64,000 bases of DNA from Eublepharis macularius (GCF_028583425.1 NC_072790.1:63760052-63824051), one strand, 5' to 3'. Counted from the first letter of the stretch, positions 11,886 to 22,577 are shown. The notes: generated by a model not told the origin, from the letters alone. Numbers and translations: made by a program.

Positions 11886-13379
11886 CACCAAACTGGTTCT
11901 CATGGTCCTGAGCCTATCCACTAGTCCCACCACGTGGCTGTGGAGCACTGCAAGGAGATACACATAATAAAGAGGTCTCTGTAGTAGAGATCCCATGTCC
12001 CTTGGTAGGGAAGGGGATCCCCTGCTCCCACCGTCCACCCCCTGCCACCACTCATATGCATGGCAGGGGGGAAAGGTGGGGGAATAGGTCCCCTGGGCGT
12101 GTTCCTGGGGCAGCGCGACAACATCACTCCTGGGAGTGACCTCATTGTGCCCCCCCCCCCCCAAGAGCACACGTGTGCTTTGCAACAAGCCGATTTGGGC
12201 CCCACACAAGCCGAATCAGGCCCAAAGAGTGTGTGTGAAGATATCACAAATGGTGAGTACTGCCCCCCCCCCGGTAAGTAGACCTGGCAATCCTGCTCTG
12301 AAGGCATGCCGGTTCCTTGCTTTTTAAGGATTTAAAGGTCAGCAGCACTTTGAACTAGCTCCAGAAGCTAACCAGAAACCAGTAGGAGAGCAATATAATC
12401 TTTGTCAAGAAATGATATGGCAAGCATCCATGTAAGACCAACTGCCCTGTGACAGCGATCCAGGAGAGGGAGGGTAGCAGGAGAAGACACCATAAAACGC
12501 CTCATATAGTTCAGATCAGACCTGCCCCTTTTTCTGTTCCCCATTTTCCATTTATGAAAAGTTTTTCTTTGTTTATATTTTGTTCCCGGCTATTTCTGTT
12601 TTTTTAGGTCCGTCAGCATTTTAAAAATGCCACTTGCTCCTCCTCTCTTCCCACCCATATCTCTTGTCATGTGTCCATTTATTTTATGGGTTTTAATTTT
12701 TTACATCGAGAGGTGTCCTTTTTAAAAAAAAAAAAAACGGGATGTTGCATTTTACAAATTCAATCAACTGTTTTGGGAAACTCCCATTAAAAAGCAGGAT
12801 TAAAAATCCAATCATCCAATAAACAAATTAAAAAATGAGCCATTGGAAGCTGCATTAGCTGAAATGACTGGATCATCTTCAGAGGTGCAGAGAATATTGC
12901 AATAATCAATATGCACAATTACTAAAGAGAATATTCACAACTGGCTCAGTGTTAGAAGGTGGTGAAAGGCATCTGGAAGTCCAGCAGCTGTGAATGTCCA
13001 GGAGTGATCCCAGACTATGAGCTTTGTCCTTAAGGGGAGGCAGTGTTAGCCTATCTGCTTTGCACAGAGAAGGTCCCAGTTCCAGTCCCCAACATCTCCA
13101 CTTCTAAGCATCAGGTGATATGGAAGAGTTGAACAGCTGCTTTTACGCATCGTGAATATTGCACTTTCAATCCACTTTCAATGCACTTTGCAACTGTACT
13201 TCACTATGTGAAACAACTGTGTCAGCCTGAGTAGGTTCTCAGGAGAATCCCACTTGATTAATGCATCATCCTTATCATCTGAAGAATTCAAAATCTGCAT
13301 CCTGATCAGGTAAGTATCTCCCTGTGACAGGAATGTCACTGTCGTCTTGCCCCACAGATCGTTATTTGTCTGGACAAAA
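11886..13379. other. Intergenic, mixed repeat debris
   Basis: GC-rich stretch 11985-12300 ending gacctggcaatcctg, possibly one end of a TAGGGTTGCCAG-type element. LINE-like debris lies at 12310-12480 and 12780-12950, and a tRNA-SINE-like scrap near 13030-13100 (aaggtcccagttccagtccc). No gene seen. Confidence 0.4.
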
Positions 13380-13650
13380 AAATTATTTATTTCTTTATTA
13401 ACAAGATTTTTATCCTTCTTTTCTGCTCCAATGTCATGGATCCATTTATTTTATGGGTTTTAATTTTTTACATACTATGGCAGCAAAGAAATTAAAACAT
13501 ATAGATTAAAATTTCATTTAAAAAATCATTAATAACCAGCACACAATTACATCAAGACAATGAAAACCAGAGCTTAACACATATACAGGAGATAAAAACA
13601 ACCATTAAGATTAAATTATATGCATGCGCTGCTACATAAATGGAGCCATC
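13380..13650 (-). repeat. AT-rich LINE 3' UTR-like fragment
   Basis: aagatttttatccttctttt and aaaaccagagcttaacacat recur at 59465-59660 (aagatttttaccccaccttt, aaaaccagagcttaaaatag), so both come from one family. tccatttattttatgggttt here also recurs at 12671, pointing to local duplication or two copies. Confidence 0.45.
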
Positions 13651-14529
13651 GACACATTGGGGGGGGAACTCCATGGTTGTCATGGTAACCATGGAGTTCT
13701 GAGTTTACCTGATAAAGCAGCCTTAGCATGGATGATAAGCCCCCCGAGATCCTCTGAGGAAACTGCAACACCGAGCTAAGAGAACCTCAGCAGACTCAGG
13801 AAGAACACTGGATTCCAGACTTTCACCATCAAAATCCTAATTTTTCCTCTAAAATCAGCTACTTCCTAGGAAATGCTCACAAGTCCTCAGAGCTCTGGTT
13901 TACCAGAAACAAATGCTCATATTATATCACTTCATCTATAAGATAACTTGGCATCATGAAAATGGCCATTTCTACACATTAAATCTCTATTAAATTTTCT
14001 CCAGGCCTGTTGGCAACACTAAACGTAACTCAAACAGATTGCCCCCCCCCACTTCTTGTCCATGCAACATTTTGAGAGTGTTGGCCCTTTGCCAGCAGTA
14101 TCACCTCTAGGTTGAAATGCGCATTTAATAGCATCTACTTTAGTCTGCAGCTATTCATTAGCCTAGAATTTAGACAGAAACAATTCAAAAGTGTCCTGAT
14201 TTGTTCTGACATCCTTCCTCCAACACATTTCTACATTTCTGCATTCTCCTTTATATCCTGAATGAAGCCGCTTGCCCTTTCTCTTCTTCTCCACACTCTT
14301 CGTATATTTTAATTAACCAGTGCTCAGCTGCTTCCTAGGAAGTGTTCAAAATCCTCAGAGCTCTTGCTTTTCCCCAGGCACTAGCAAATGGCTCTTTCAA
14401 AAGAAATAATTCCCTTCTCTTGCAACCTTGAGAAGCTCCATATATTGTTATTTCTTCTGAATTGCACATAGGATTGCAAAAAAAAAAAAACCCCAAACCC
14501 TGTCCCTTTAATAGAGACTTACTATATTG
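13651..14529. other. Intergenic, no gene recognised
   Basis: Unassigned apart from the short palindrome ctccatggttgtcatggtaaccatggag interior near 13670-13698. Confidence 0.5.
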
Positions 14530-14875
14530 AAATAGTTGAAGTTGAAGAAAACGTGGTGCTGGATGAGAGTTCTGCAGATATCATGGATGGCCAAAAAGAC
14601 AAATAAGTGGGTACTAGATCAAATCAAGCCTGAATTCTCCCTAGAAGCTCAAATGACAAATGACAAAACTATCGTACTTCAGTCACATCATGATGAGAAG
14701 ACAAGATTCTCTGGAAAAGTCAGTAATGATAGGAAAAGTGGAAGGCAGTAGGAAAAGAGGAAGACCTAAAATGAGATGGCTCGACTCAATAAAAGAAGTG
14801 ACGTCCTCCAGTTTGCAGGATTTGAGCAAGTGGCATGGAAGTAAATAGCATCACCGGGTAAATAACATTCCATTA
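14530..14875 (+). mobile_element. BovB (RTE) LINE 3' fragment
   Basis: A decayed C-terminal end of a BovB-type reverse transcriptase is readable across two frames: WMRVLQISWMAKKTNK, LDQIKPEFSLEAQM, then SHIMMRRQDSLEKSVMIGK, RKRGRPKMRWLDSIKE. Stops and frame shifts break it. BovB is widespread in squamates. Confidence 0.75.
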
Positions 14876-14879
14876 ATCT

Positions 14880-15050
14880 GTAGCTTTATTTATTTACTTC
14901 ATTTAGATCCTGTGGCTACCCAAAGCAGCTCACATCATTCTTCTCCCCTCTATTTTAACCCCACAACAACTCTCTGAGGTAAGTTAGGCTGAGAGTGTGT
15001 GACTGACCTGTGGTCACCCAGCAAGCCTCCCTGCCACAGTATGGAAGGGA
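14880..15050 (-). repeat. LINE/SINE-type 3' fragment (ctccattttatcctcgcaac family)
   Basis: Same module as 4436-4665: tttaaccccacaacaactct, taagttaggctgagagtgtg, tcacccagcaagcctccctg. It directly follows the BovB fragment. Confidence 0.45.
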
Positions 15051-15404
15051 CAGGACATTTTTCTTCAGGCTAGTTGGCAACACCAGTTGCATGGCAAGGA
15101 CAAATGAAAAAAAAATCTTGCAGGTTACAATTCTTTGCCTCCTTAACTGGGATGAGGTCCTAATAAACTCAGAAGTACTTATCTCTAAGTAAGATTACAT
15201 AGACTTGAACTGCTCAGTTGAAATCTTTTGCATACTGAACAGAGAATAAGCCCAACTGAGGTGGAAAGGGTATGCTTTGCAGTAAATTTGTCTAGGATTG
15301 GCATGAAAGTGACTGGTGACAGGTAAGGAGGTAAACGGCATATAAAAATATCATTTTTCTTTGTTGTTTCAGCAGGAATGCTTAGAAATTGAAAGAAATG
15401 TGTT

Positions 15405-15830
15405 GTAGTCAGAGACAGTGTGGTATATTTGTTACAATGCCTGACCTGGGTTCAAATTAGGGATGCCAGGTCCAGGTCGGGAAATTCCTGGAGATTTGGG
15501 GGGGCTGGAGAAGGCAGGGTTTGGGGAGGGGCCTCAGAATGGTATAATACCATAGAGTCCACCCTTCAAAGCAGCCATTTTCTCCAGGGGAACTGATCTC
15601 TGTCGCCTGGAGATCAGTTTAATTCTGGGAGATCTCCAGCTGTCACCTGGAGGCTGGAAACCCTAGTTCAAATCCTCACTCTGTCTTGAAGCTGACTGGG
15701 GGATTTTGGTCCAGATTCATTCCCACTTGGCCTAAGTTTCTTTATAAGGTGTTGTGAGCATAAAATGAGGAAGAAAGAGGTTCCCTGAGCTCCTTGGTAA
15801 AAGGGCAGTATAAAAAACATTCTAAATAGA
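15405..15830 (+). mobile_element. Older tRNA-derived SINE split by hAT-like element
   Basis: cagtgtggtatatttgttac...gggttcaaat, then after the 15458-15665 insertion cctcactctgtcttgaagctg. It continues with a SINE-like body (cacttggcctaagtttc...aagggcagtataaa). Diverged from family A. Confidence 0.55.
15458..15665. mobile_element. hAT-like element (TAGGGTTGCCAG family) inserted in a SINE
   Basis: 208 bp running from TAGGGATGCCAGGTCCAGG to GGAGGCTGGAAACCCTA, with a perfect 8-bp duplication gttcaaat (15450-15457 and 15666-15673). It contains the inner palindrome gaactgatctc...ggagatcag. The target duplication lies in the B-box-like gggttcaaatcc of a tRNA-derived SINE, splitting that SINE. Confidence 0.82.
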
Positions 15831-16575
15831 TAGTATTGTTAAGTGTGTTCTTATTTCTCACCAGTAGAGAACTAAGAAGCAAATATGGTTCTGGAACAAG
15901 CCAAATTGAGTGTCTTCTGTGGTATTTCAAGTCAGTGCTACAGGCGTCCCTTAGTTCAGCAGCGCAAACCAGCTCACTCAGGCCTTCCTCCTGAAACTGG
16001 CGGCAGAGCAATGAATTAACACAAATTGCCATTGCCGATGAAGTGCCTCAGCCGCAGCCAAGCAGACCCACCAGCAGCCCTCTAGTGTGATGGTGCACCA
16101 GGAAATTTCACAGGCCATTCCACCCCTGCTTCCCACTCTGCCCAGCTGTGTGCCCTTCTTTAAAACTGAAGTGGTTGGGTAAGAAGTAGGGTTAAATCAC
16201 ATTATTAGCTGCTCTGCTGTGCTGTGTGACCTCTGAGCTTGGCTGCTCTTGAATGAGTGCTTTATGGGTTATTGACAAACCAAGTTTTTCTTACTGCTCA
16301 TGCTGCACTCCCACTTCAATATATGGTGTAATTTAACGCAGATATTCAAAAACATACAAAAAAGGTGGATGGTATTTTTGGTTCTCATGGCATTTCCCAT
16401 CTGATGGCAGAAGTTAATGTAGTCAGAAGCGTATCTTTTCTCAGGGCTTTTTTTCTGGGAAAAGAGGCGGTGGAACTGTGGGTTGCCCTCAGGGAAAATG
16501 GTCACATGCAGGGCTTTTTTTCAGCTGGAATGCGGTGGAACGGAGTTTCGGAATCTCTTGAAAATGGTCACATGG

Positions 16576-18098
16576 GGTTTCGTTTTCTCGGCCATGTCGG
16601 ACGCTCCTCTCCGCAGGTCCGGGAGGAAGCGCCCAAGCACCCTGACCGGGCGGCTGATCTGCGAAGATTAGCCCCCAGGACTCCCAGTGAGGGAGGCAGG
16701 GTCCGGGACGCTGCGGGAAGAGCCCCCCAAAAATCAATGCGGGGGGTAAATTGCCCGTTTGTCCCTATGGAGGCCGGCAGACGTGCGCGGCGCCTCGAGT
16801 GCTGCCGGGCCATGGAAAACGGCAAAGAGCAGAACTAGGCGGAAGCCTGTAAGTAAGCGAATCCCTTCTGTTATTACAAGCGCACGTGAAGGAGTGGTGG
16901 GATTTGAAGCTAAGAAGGCTAGTTCTTCCCCCTCGCTGAGTTTCAGAATCCGGTTGGCAGTCCCCCCCCCCCCCAAAATGGCAGCGAAAAAACAGAGACC
17001 CGCTCTGGGCAAGTCAATTTCGGCTGCCCTGCAGGGGAAAGGAGAGTCGCTCGAGGAATTGGTACGGAGGGCGGTTATCGAAGCCATAAAACCCTTTGTT
17101 GACAAGCTGAACGAAACAGATCAAAGGGTGGGCTTAATTGAGAGCGAAGTGAAAACCATAAAGGAAGCAGCGGGGGGGGCAGAGAAGTCTGCTCGGGAAA
17201 GTGCGTCACTCGTGAAGGCTACGAATAAAGAGTTAACGCTGGTGGAGAACCAGCTGATCGGGCTACAAGTGGAACGAACACAGACAATTTTGCGCCTCCA
17301 GAACGTGAAAGAGGAGGAAAATGAGGATTTATGGGGTCTGGTCTTGGAACTATTGGCGACACCCGCGAAGGCAACTAAAGAAGAGGTTAAAAGCGCCATT
17401 TTGGAAGTCCGCCGGGCTTCTTCAAAATATGCAATGAAGTGTCAGCTGCCTTGCGAGATCATCATCGATTTTTCATCTAAAAGGATCCGAGACACTATCC
17501 TATACAACTCATATAACGCGGATCTGGACTTTTTGGGTAACAAAGTCAAGATACTGAAAGACGTCCCATTTTTAGTTTGGAAAAGACGATTTAAGTATAA
17601 AAAGCTTGCAGCTCTTCTGAGGGAATGTGGAATAAAGTACAAATGGCTATTCCCGGAAGGTATCTGGTTCAGTTACAAAGATCAAGCTTACAAGATATTA
17701 TCAGAAGATCAACTAAGGGATTTTGAGGACAAAAATCCGGAATTTCAGCGAGACACCAAGCAAGAAGAAAAGGAGAAGTCTGGGGGGGGGGGGGAGGAAA
17801 CGAGCACTGCGGCTGCGGTTGCTCAGAGAGAATTGCGTCCGGGACCCAGGAGGGGGAGGAAAACTTAATTTGAATTTGAATTGTAATTTGCTTTTTGTAA
17901 GGTCAACCACTCCATCAATATTATACAAAGCTTTAATTTTTTAATAATGGTAGTATGAAGGGAAAGCATTCTGTGTAGTATAGTTGTTATATGTTGTTGT
18001 TGGGTTTTTTTTCTTTCCTTCCCTTGTTCCCCTTCCTTTCCTTTGTATTGTTAGTTAATGTAGTTAATAAAAAGAATAAAAAATCTTAAAAAAAAAAA
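16576..18098 (+). mobile_element. L1-like ORF1-only retrotransposon (HAL1-like layout)
   Basis: A 1523-bp insertion bounded by a perfect 16-bp target duplication (16560-16575 and 18099-18114; gaaaatggtcacatgg). It has a ~400-bp GC-rich 5' region, one intact ORF (16978-17868), a ~220-bp AT-rich 3' region with pyrimidine and AATAAA-like stretches, and a terminal poly(A) run. No reverse transcriptase or endonuclease frame is present, so it must have been mobilised in trans. It splits a hAT-like element whose sequence resumes exactly after the duplication. The long duplication and poly(A) tail are hallmarks of L1-type target-primed insertion. It may be a dedicated non-autonomous family or an L1 copy that lost ORF2. 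Confidence 0.85.
16978..17868 (+). CDS. L1-type ORF1p-like RNA-binding protein, intact
   Basis: 296 residues from MAAKKQRPALGK. ORF1 proteins of L1 elements trimerise through a coiled coil and coat the element RNA as a nucleic-acid chaperone. Here residues ~25-105 are rich in E, K, L and A with heptad-like spacing (coiled coil). Residues ~108-200 fit the RRM domain (TILRLQNVKEEENEDLWGLV, then CEIIIDFSSKRIRDTIL, then VKILKDVP). Residues ~205-255 fit the C-terminal domain (KRRFKYKKLAALLRECGIKY, KWLFPEGIWFSY). The tail is low-complexity: acidic, glycine- and arginine-rich. The reading frame extends upstream without a stop, but the first ATG in context is at 16978, just after a C-tract, and upstream residues look like 5' UTR. 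No ORF2 follows. Family assignment is from motif recognition; a host-adopted role is not implied. Confidence 0.85.
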   Translation: MAAKKQRPALGKSISAALQGKGESLEELVRRAVIEAIKPFVDKLNETDQRVGLIESEVKTIKEAAGGAEKSARESASLVKATNKELTLVENQLIGLQVERTQTILRLQNVKEEENEDLWGLVLELLATPAKATKEEVKSAILEVRRASSKYAMKCQLPCEIIIDFSSKRIRDTILYNSYNADLDFLGNKVKILKDVPFLVWKRRFKYKKLAALLRECGIKYKWLFPEGIWFSYKDQAYKILSEDQLRDFEDKNPEFQRDTKQEEKEKSGGGGEETSTAAAVAQRELRPGPRRGRKT

Positions 18099-19087
18099 GA
18101 AAATGGTCACATGGCTGGTGGCCCCACCCCCTGCTCTCCAGACAGAGAGGAGTTTAGATTGCCCTCTGCGCCGCTTGGGCCCCTCTGTCTGGAGATCAGG
18201 GGTGGGGCCACCAGCCATGTGACCCTTTTCAAAAGGTTCCGGAACTCTGTCCCACTGCGTTCCAGCTGAAAAAAAGCCCTGTCTTTTCTGATAGGAGGAT
18301 TGAGATGAGGCAGCTAGGGATTCAGAATTCTGTTATTCCTGGTCTGCTGGAGAGCAACGTGTGTCTCTTTAAGACGTAAAACCTACTGGGATGAACATTG
18401 TATTAATCTCTTGGAATGGGGGCAGCAGTATAAGTTGAAAATTTGCCAGAATGATGTTCCCACATGCCTGAAAAAGTGATTTCAGGATGTTTTGATAAAG
18501 GGCTGTATGTTGGCTCCAGCCAATTTTTCTGCTGATGCAAAAGGAGGAGGGTCCCCTTGACCATCCAATAAGGCTATGCTGGAGATCACTGGACCTGCAT
18601 ATTCAAAAGCAATGTGGGGGCAAGGAACAGAACTGAGTGAAATTGAGTGAAAAATCTGGCTGGATCCAACCCTGTGGGTTTTTCCTTTTGCTAGAATAGT
18701 AATTGCTTTGCAAGATTAGGTTAGGGTAACATTCTTCTTGATTAAGCACAGGAATGTAAAGGAAAACCTTTAGATGCAGACTGTTCTTCAATCCCCTGCC
18801 TCCTTCATCGGATGCTTTTGCAGCTAGTAAGCCTCAGACGCATTAGCCCACTTTTAAATCCTCTTTCATTTTAGATTTTACTCCAATGAGATAGGGCTGA
18901 TTCGCACATGGATTTTCTAGTTTCTGCATAAAATGGGATGCTGCTAGGGATGAGTGCCCGGGGGAAAAACTCTTGAATTATTTTAAAATTTGGGTTATGG
19001 GAAGGGCATAAATACTGTTAGTCAATGGTTTTTGGGTCCCCTGGTACTGTTTTAGGATTCAGGTCTGGTTTTTTCTGGGATTCTAGA

Positions 19088-19099
19088 ATTATTCAGCTT

Positions 19100-19130
<31 letters not shown>

Positions 19131-19155
19131 TGTGTGTGTGTGTGTAAGCTGAATA

Positions 19156-19235
<80 letters not shown>
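19088..19235. repeat. Compound microsatellite with hairpin
   Basis: attattcagctta then (CA)n joined directly to (TG)n and taagctgaataat, making an inverted repeat (19088-19157). It is followed by (TG)n to about 19195 and (AG)n to about 19235. Confidence 0.9.
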
Positions 19236-19237
<2 letters not shown>

Positions 19238-19705
19238 TTTTTCAACCAAAGAGAGTTGCAAGAGAGTTAATACTACCCGTCCACTAAAGCTCCATCAAAT
19301 TTCAAGGAAATTAGTCTGAGTCCAGTTCTACAGGCCCTTGAACAAGGTGCTCCTAGCCATCCTACTTCCAGAGGTGCGACTGGGAGAAGAAAATAGCCCT
19401 GCACCCACAAAGGAGGGAGGGAAGAAGAGGGAGCCAGCCAAAGCCACAGCTCTGCTGGGCCCTGCACTTGGCTTATATTGGCCAGGAGCAGAGCCACCTC
19501 TCTGGCCAGGTAAGACCAGTGCCAACCAGGAGCCACCTTTCCTAGGCTGGGCAACATTCATCCAATTAGATCTGATTGGAAGGGAGAAATGCCACTGCCT
19601 GGGAAATCCAGAGAATCAGAGAAGAAGATGCTTGTTGCTGCTGTTGATAAGCACCTGAACTCAAAGAACTACACTGAATTGGGGTTGGTGAGGGTGTTAT
19701 TAATG

Positions 19706-20420
19706 GAACCAACACGGGAGCGGCGGGGTTCAGAACAATGTAAACAAAACTAAGGAAAACTTCCCAGAACCCAACAACACACTACAAGGTGTATCAATTA
19801 TTTGTTTCATTACATGTATACCAAAACATCCAATAAATATATCATTACACCATAACTATCAATGCGTGTCTGTTTACAAACTCTTAATCAGTCCTCTTCC
19901 TACAAAGTTCTGTTACAAACTCATTTTCCTGCAAGATACAGTCCTGAGCCAAAAGATATTGGTCCTCATTTCAAAAGTCAATCCAGCATTTCCTTCGGAC
20001 TCTTGAACAAGTTCCACTTGTGTGAATGTCTTTGGCTGAAACTCGCAGACCGGGAGATTGGCAACGAGCCTGCCAGCTTTTGAAGTGCTCGTTTCGGCAA
20101 TTCTTTTTCACAGCCAATTCTTTGTTCAGCCTCAATAATACCTGTAATAACCAAAGAGCCACCACATTTTCATTCACTGTTTTACACAAATTAAGAACCA
20201 ATATACACAATGAAATATTTACTCACTTTCAGAAACCCATATCATAAGAAGCTACTGCCCATTGCAGATGCTGCTGCTAATTAGCCTGGATATTCACCTG
20301 TTGGAGTCATATGAATTTAACGAACCTCGCTCAGACCGAGGTAATTGAACGTCTATAACCTACAAGTTCCCTTAAAGGCACTACGCCAAATCATTACCAA
20401 ATTGTCCAATTTTCACAGAA
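19706..20420. mobile_element. Unclassified 715-bp insertion with 14-bp target duplication
   Basis: Flanked by a perfect direct repeat gggtgttattaatg (19692-19705 and 20421-20434). The sequence on either side is a repeat related to 9100-9400. No terminal inverted repeat or A-tail is obvious, and no long frame exists. On the minus strand it contains gccgaaacgagcacttcaaa. A retroelement fragment (Penelope-like or other) is possible but not shown. Confidence 0.6.
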
Positions 20421-20695
20421 GGGTGTTATTAATGCCTAAGAATCCCAGATTCGTGTAACCGTTGAAGTAAATTGTGTTAATGACCCAAAACAGCATTTTT
20501 TGTTTATTTTTAGCCTAGGAATTCTAGAATGTACACCCCTATATACATCAGAACATGGGTCTTCCCTGCAGGCAGGACTGGGTTTCATTTGAGAATATAT
20601 GCATGACAGCAGCATGCTACCTTGTCATAAATACATTCTTTATTGTAGATAGTAGCCTCTTTGGAGAACATACCAGTTGACTTCCTGAATGTATA

Positions 20696-20955
20696 CAGGG
20701 CTTTTTTTCAGCTGGAATGTGGGGGAACGGAGTTCCGGAACCTCTTGAAAATGGTTACATGGCTGGTGGCCCCGCCCCCTGATCTCCAGACAGAGGGGAG
20801 TTTAGATTGCCCTCCATGCCACTCGGCAGCGCAGAGGGCAATCTAATCGCCCCTCTGTCTGGAGATCAGGGGGCGGGGCCACCAGCCATGTGACCATTTT
20901 CTCCTAGGGGAACCCACTGAGTTCCACCACCTCTTTTCCTAGAAAAAAACCCCTG
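20696..20955. mobile_element. hAT-like foldback element (CAGGGCTTTTTTTC family)
   Basis: About 260 bp, inverted relative to the 6691 copy. It starts CAGGGCTTTTTTTCAGCTGG and ends with the complement of the CTGGGAAAAGAGG end. Two ~85-bp arms form a hairpin centred near 20827. The flanks share only tata/gtatac-type bases, so the target duplication is unclear here. Confidence 0.75.
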
Positions 20956-22129
20956 TATACGAACATCCTTAGTGACCAAACTCATGTTCTGGAAGGCTCA
21001 TAAACTGGAGCACAGAGGCCGAAGTGTCTTTGTGTTGCTGCCTCTGCACACCTGGCATTCAGAGGTGCGCTGCCTCTGAACATGGACATTCCATTTACCC
21101 ATTGTCTTGTAGCTATTAATGGACCTGCCTTCCACTTTAAAAAGGAGCACAAGAGCAAATCTATTATATTCTGACTACATCATTAATCTTAATTCTCTTA
21201 TTTAAATATTATAGGTGCTTGTAATTTGAATGTGTGATAGCACTGCATTCTTTGTGCTTTCCTAGAATATAGGCAAATATCTTTTGATACCTCTGAAACT
21301 GTAATGCGTTTATTCTTGTTCTCCTATTTCTTACGTAGATACCTTATTTGCTTTGCTTAGTTAAACCCTTTTTTTAAAAAAAAACAAAAAAACTTCTGGA
21401 TTGTGTTTGGGGAAGCCACATAATATACAACTTCAGATACGTGAGAAGGGCATCTTTCCAAAAACTATTTCCATTTGCACAGGGCAGCTTTTAAAAAATA
21501 TAAACATGTGATTGAAGGGGTGGGAGCCTGTGTAAAATATCTGTAACAGCCCGTCCACAAACAAAAACACAAGAAAAAGGCATGGTAGCTGCTTCCACTA
21601 TAGGACTTATTGTATCCCGACCAACTTGTGCTTCTGTTGGTGTAAGATATTGTGCAATGACTTTCTGGCCACTGTAACATATAGGAAGGAAAGTGCTAAT
21701 GTTGCACATGATCACACACAAGTGCAACTGGGCTAAGTCCATTTATTTTTGACCAGCACATCCTGGATCCAAGCCAACCCTAAATAGAAAGGCTGAGTTT
21801 CAGGGATTGGAAGCAGCCATTATTTTTGTCTCTGCACTTGCTTGTTTGGAAATCTTCCTTAAAGATAAAGGTAAAGAGACTGAGTCATGTGCAAGTTCTG
21901 TTGCTTCCTTCAGAGCAGTCGCCTACTGGCATGAACAGCGTAATACACAGAGCGGAAGCTTATGGGCTTTCGCTGCAACAACTTTTAAGGGACTATCGTG
22001 GAAGCTGAAGGAAGGAAAATGCACACAAAGAGAAGGATGTAGAGGGTTAACTGAAACCATTCTAAGTGACCACGTAGATTATTAAAGGCTCAAGTGGACC
22101 CCGCAAGACATATATGCAGAATATACTGG
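20956..22129. other. Upstream flank of HCRTR2, no repeat recognised
   Basis: A ~1.2-kb stretch without an obvious transposon directly before the presumed promoter; may contain regulatory DNA, but no specific site can be claimed. Confidence 0.4.
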
Positions 22130-22577
22130 CTGTGCCTCTCCCTCTCCCTCTCTCTCTCTCTCACATACACTATATATATATATTTCCTCTACTGGTGACA
22201 GCTGCAGCGCTCTCTTTGCAACATTTCTGCATGCTCTATCTGCCTATCACTGCAAGAATGTGCCGTGCACTCACCGTGGCTGTCTGACAGCTCACTAAGC
22301 ATGTGCTGCTTTCTGCCTTTGCTTCGGTGCTACTGCAATCTCTGAGTTTTTCATCCGTCTCCTGGAGCTGCTGCATGACTTGCCCATCGGGAGGAATCCT
22401 TGAGGCAAAGCGAGGAAGAGAAGTTGCTGCTGACATTGACTGTTCTTCCCTCATTTTCCCAATGCCCTTCTTCTTTACTTTCTTGTTCGTGTTGCAAAAT
22501 ACAAGTGTGCATGGATGGGACTGAGGAAGACTTGCTCCACCAAAAGCTTTGAATTCACACCTGGAGCATAGCAAATT
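22130..22577 (+). promoter_or_regulatory. HCRTR2: Probable HCRTR2 promoter-proximal region and 5' leader
   Basis: A pyrimidine-rich (CT)n run at about 22136-22162 is followed by an alternating TA stretch at about 22170-22182 that could act as a TATA-like element, though it is simple sequence. Downstream the DNA lacks recognisable transposons up to the start codon, as expected for a leader. It contains ATG codons at 22301 and 22375 that open short reading frames ending before 22578. No transcription start can be fixed from sequence alone. Confidence 0.35.
22375..22524 (+). other. Candidate upstream ORF in the HCRTR2 leader
   Basis: An ATG at 22375 opens a 49-codon frame that stops at 22522-22524, 53 bases before the receptor start. 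A second shorter frame (ATG at 22301, 14 codons) precedes it. If the transcript begins upstream, these could lower receptor translation. The peptide resembles nothing I recognise; the claim rests on position only. Confidence 0.3.

Larger units (their letters stand above)
16442..18281. mobile_element. hAT-like foldback element (CAGGGCTTTTTTTC family), interrupted by L1-like insertion
   Basis: Ends in CAGGGCTTTTTTTC and GAAAAAAAGCCCTG, with an 8-bp duplication tcttttct on both sides (16434-16441 and 18282-18289). Its left part carries two successive family termini: CAGGGC...CTGGG at 16442 and CAGGGC...CAGCTGG at about 16508. The right part contains the family's internal hairpin arms (ctccagacagag / ctctgtctggag). 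The L1-like element at 16576-18098 lies inside it and is therefore younger. Confidence 0.8.

Noticed and set aside
11883..12327. Frames up to 128 codons around 11.9-12.3 kb
   Set aside because: They cross a SINE end and poly-C-containing repeat DNA; no recognisable protein.
16759..16977. N-terminal extension of the ORF1-type protein
   Set aside because: The frame is open but has no ATG, runs through GC-rich 5' UTR and a C-tract, and lacks ORF1-like features. The ATG at 16978 is the better start.
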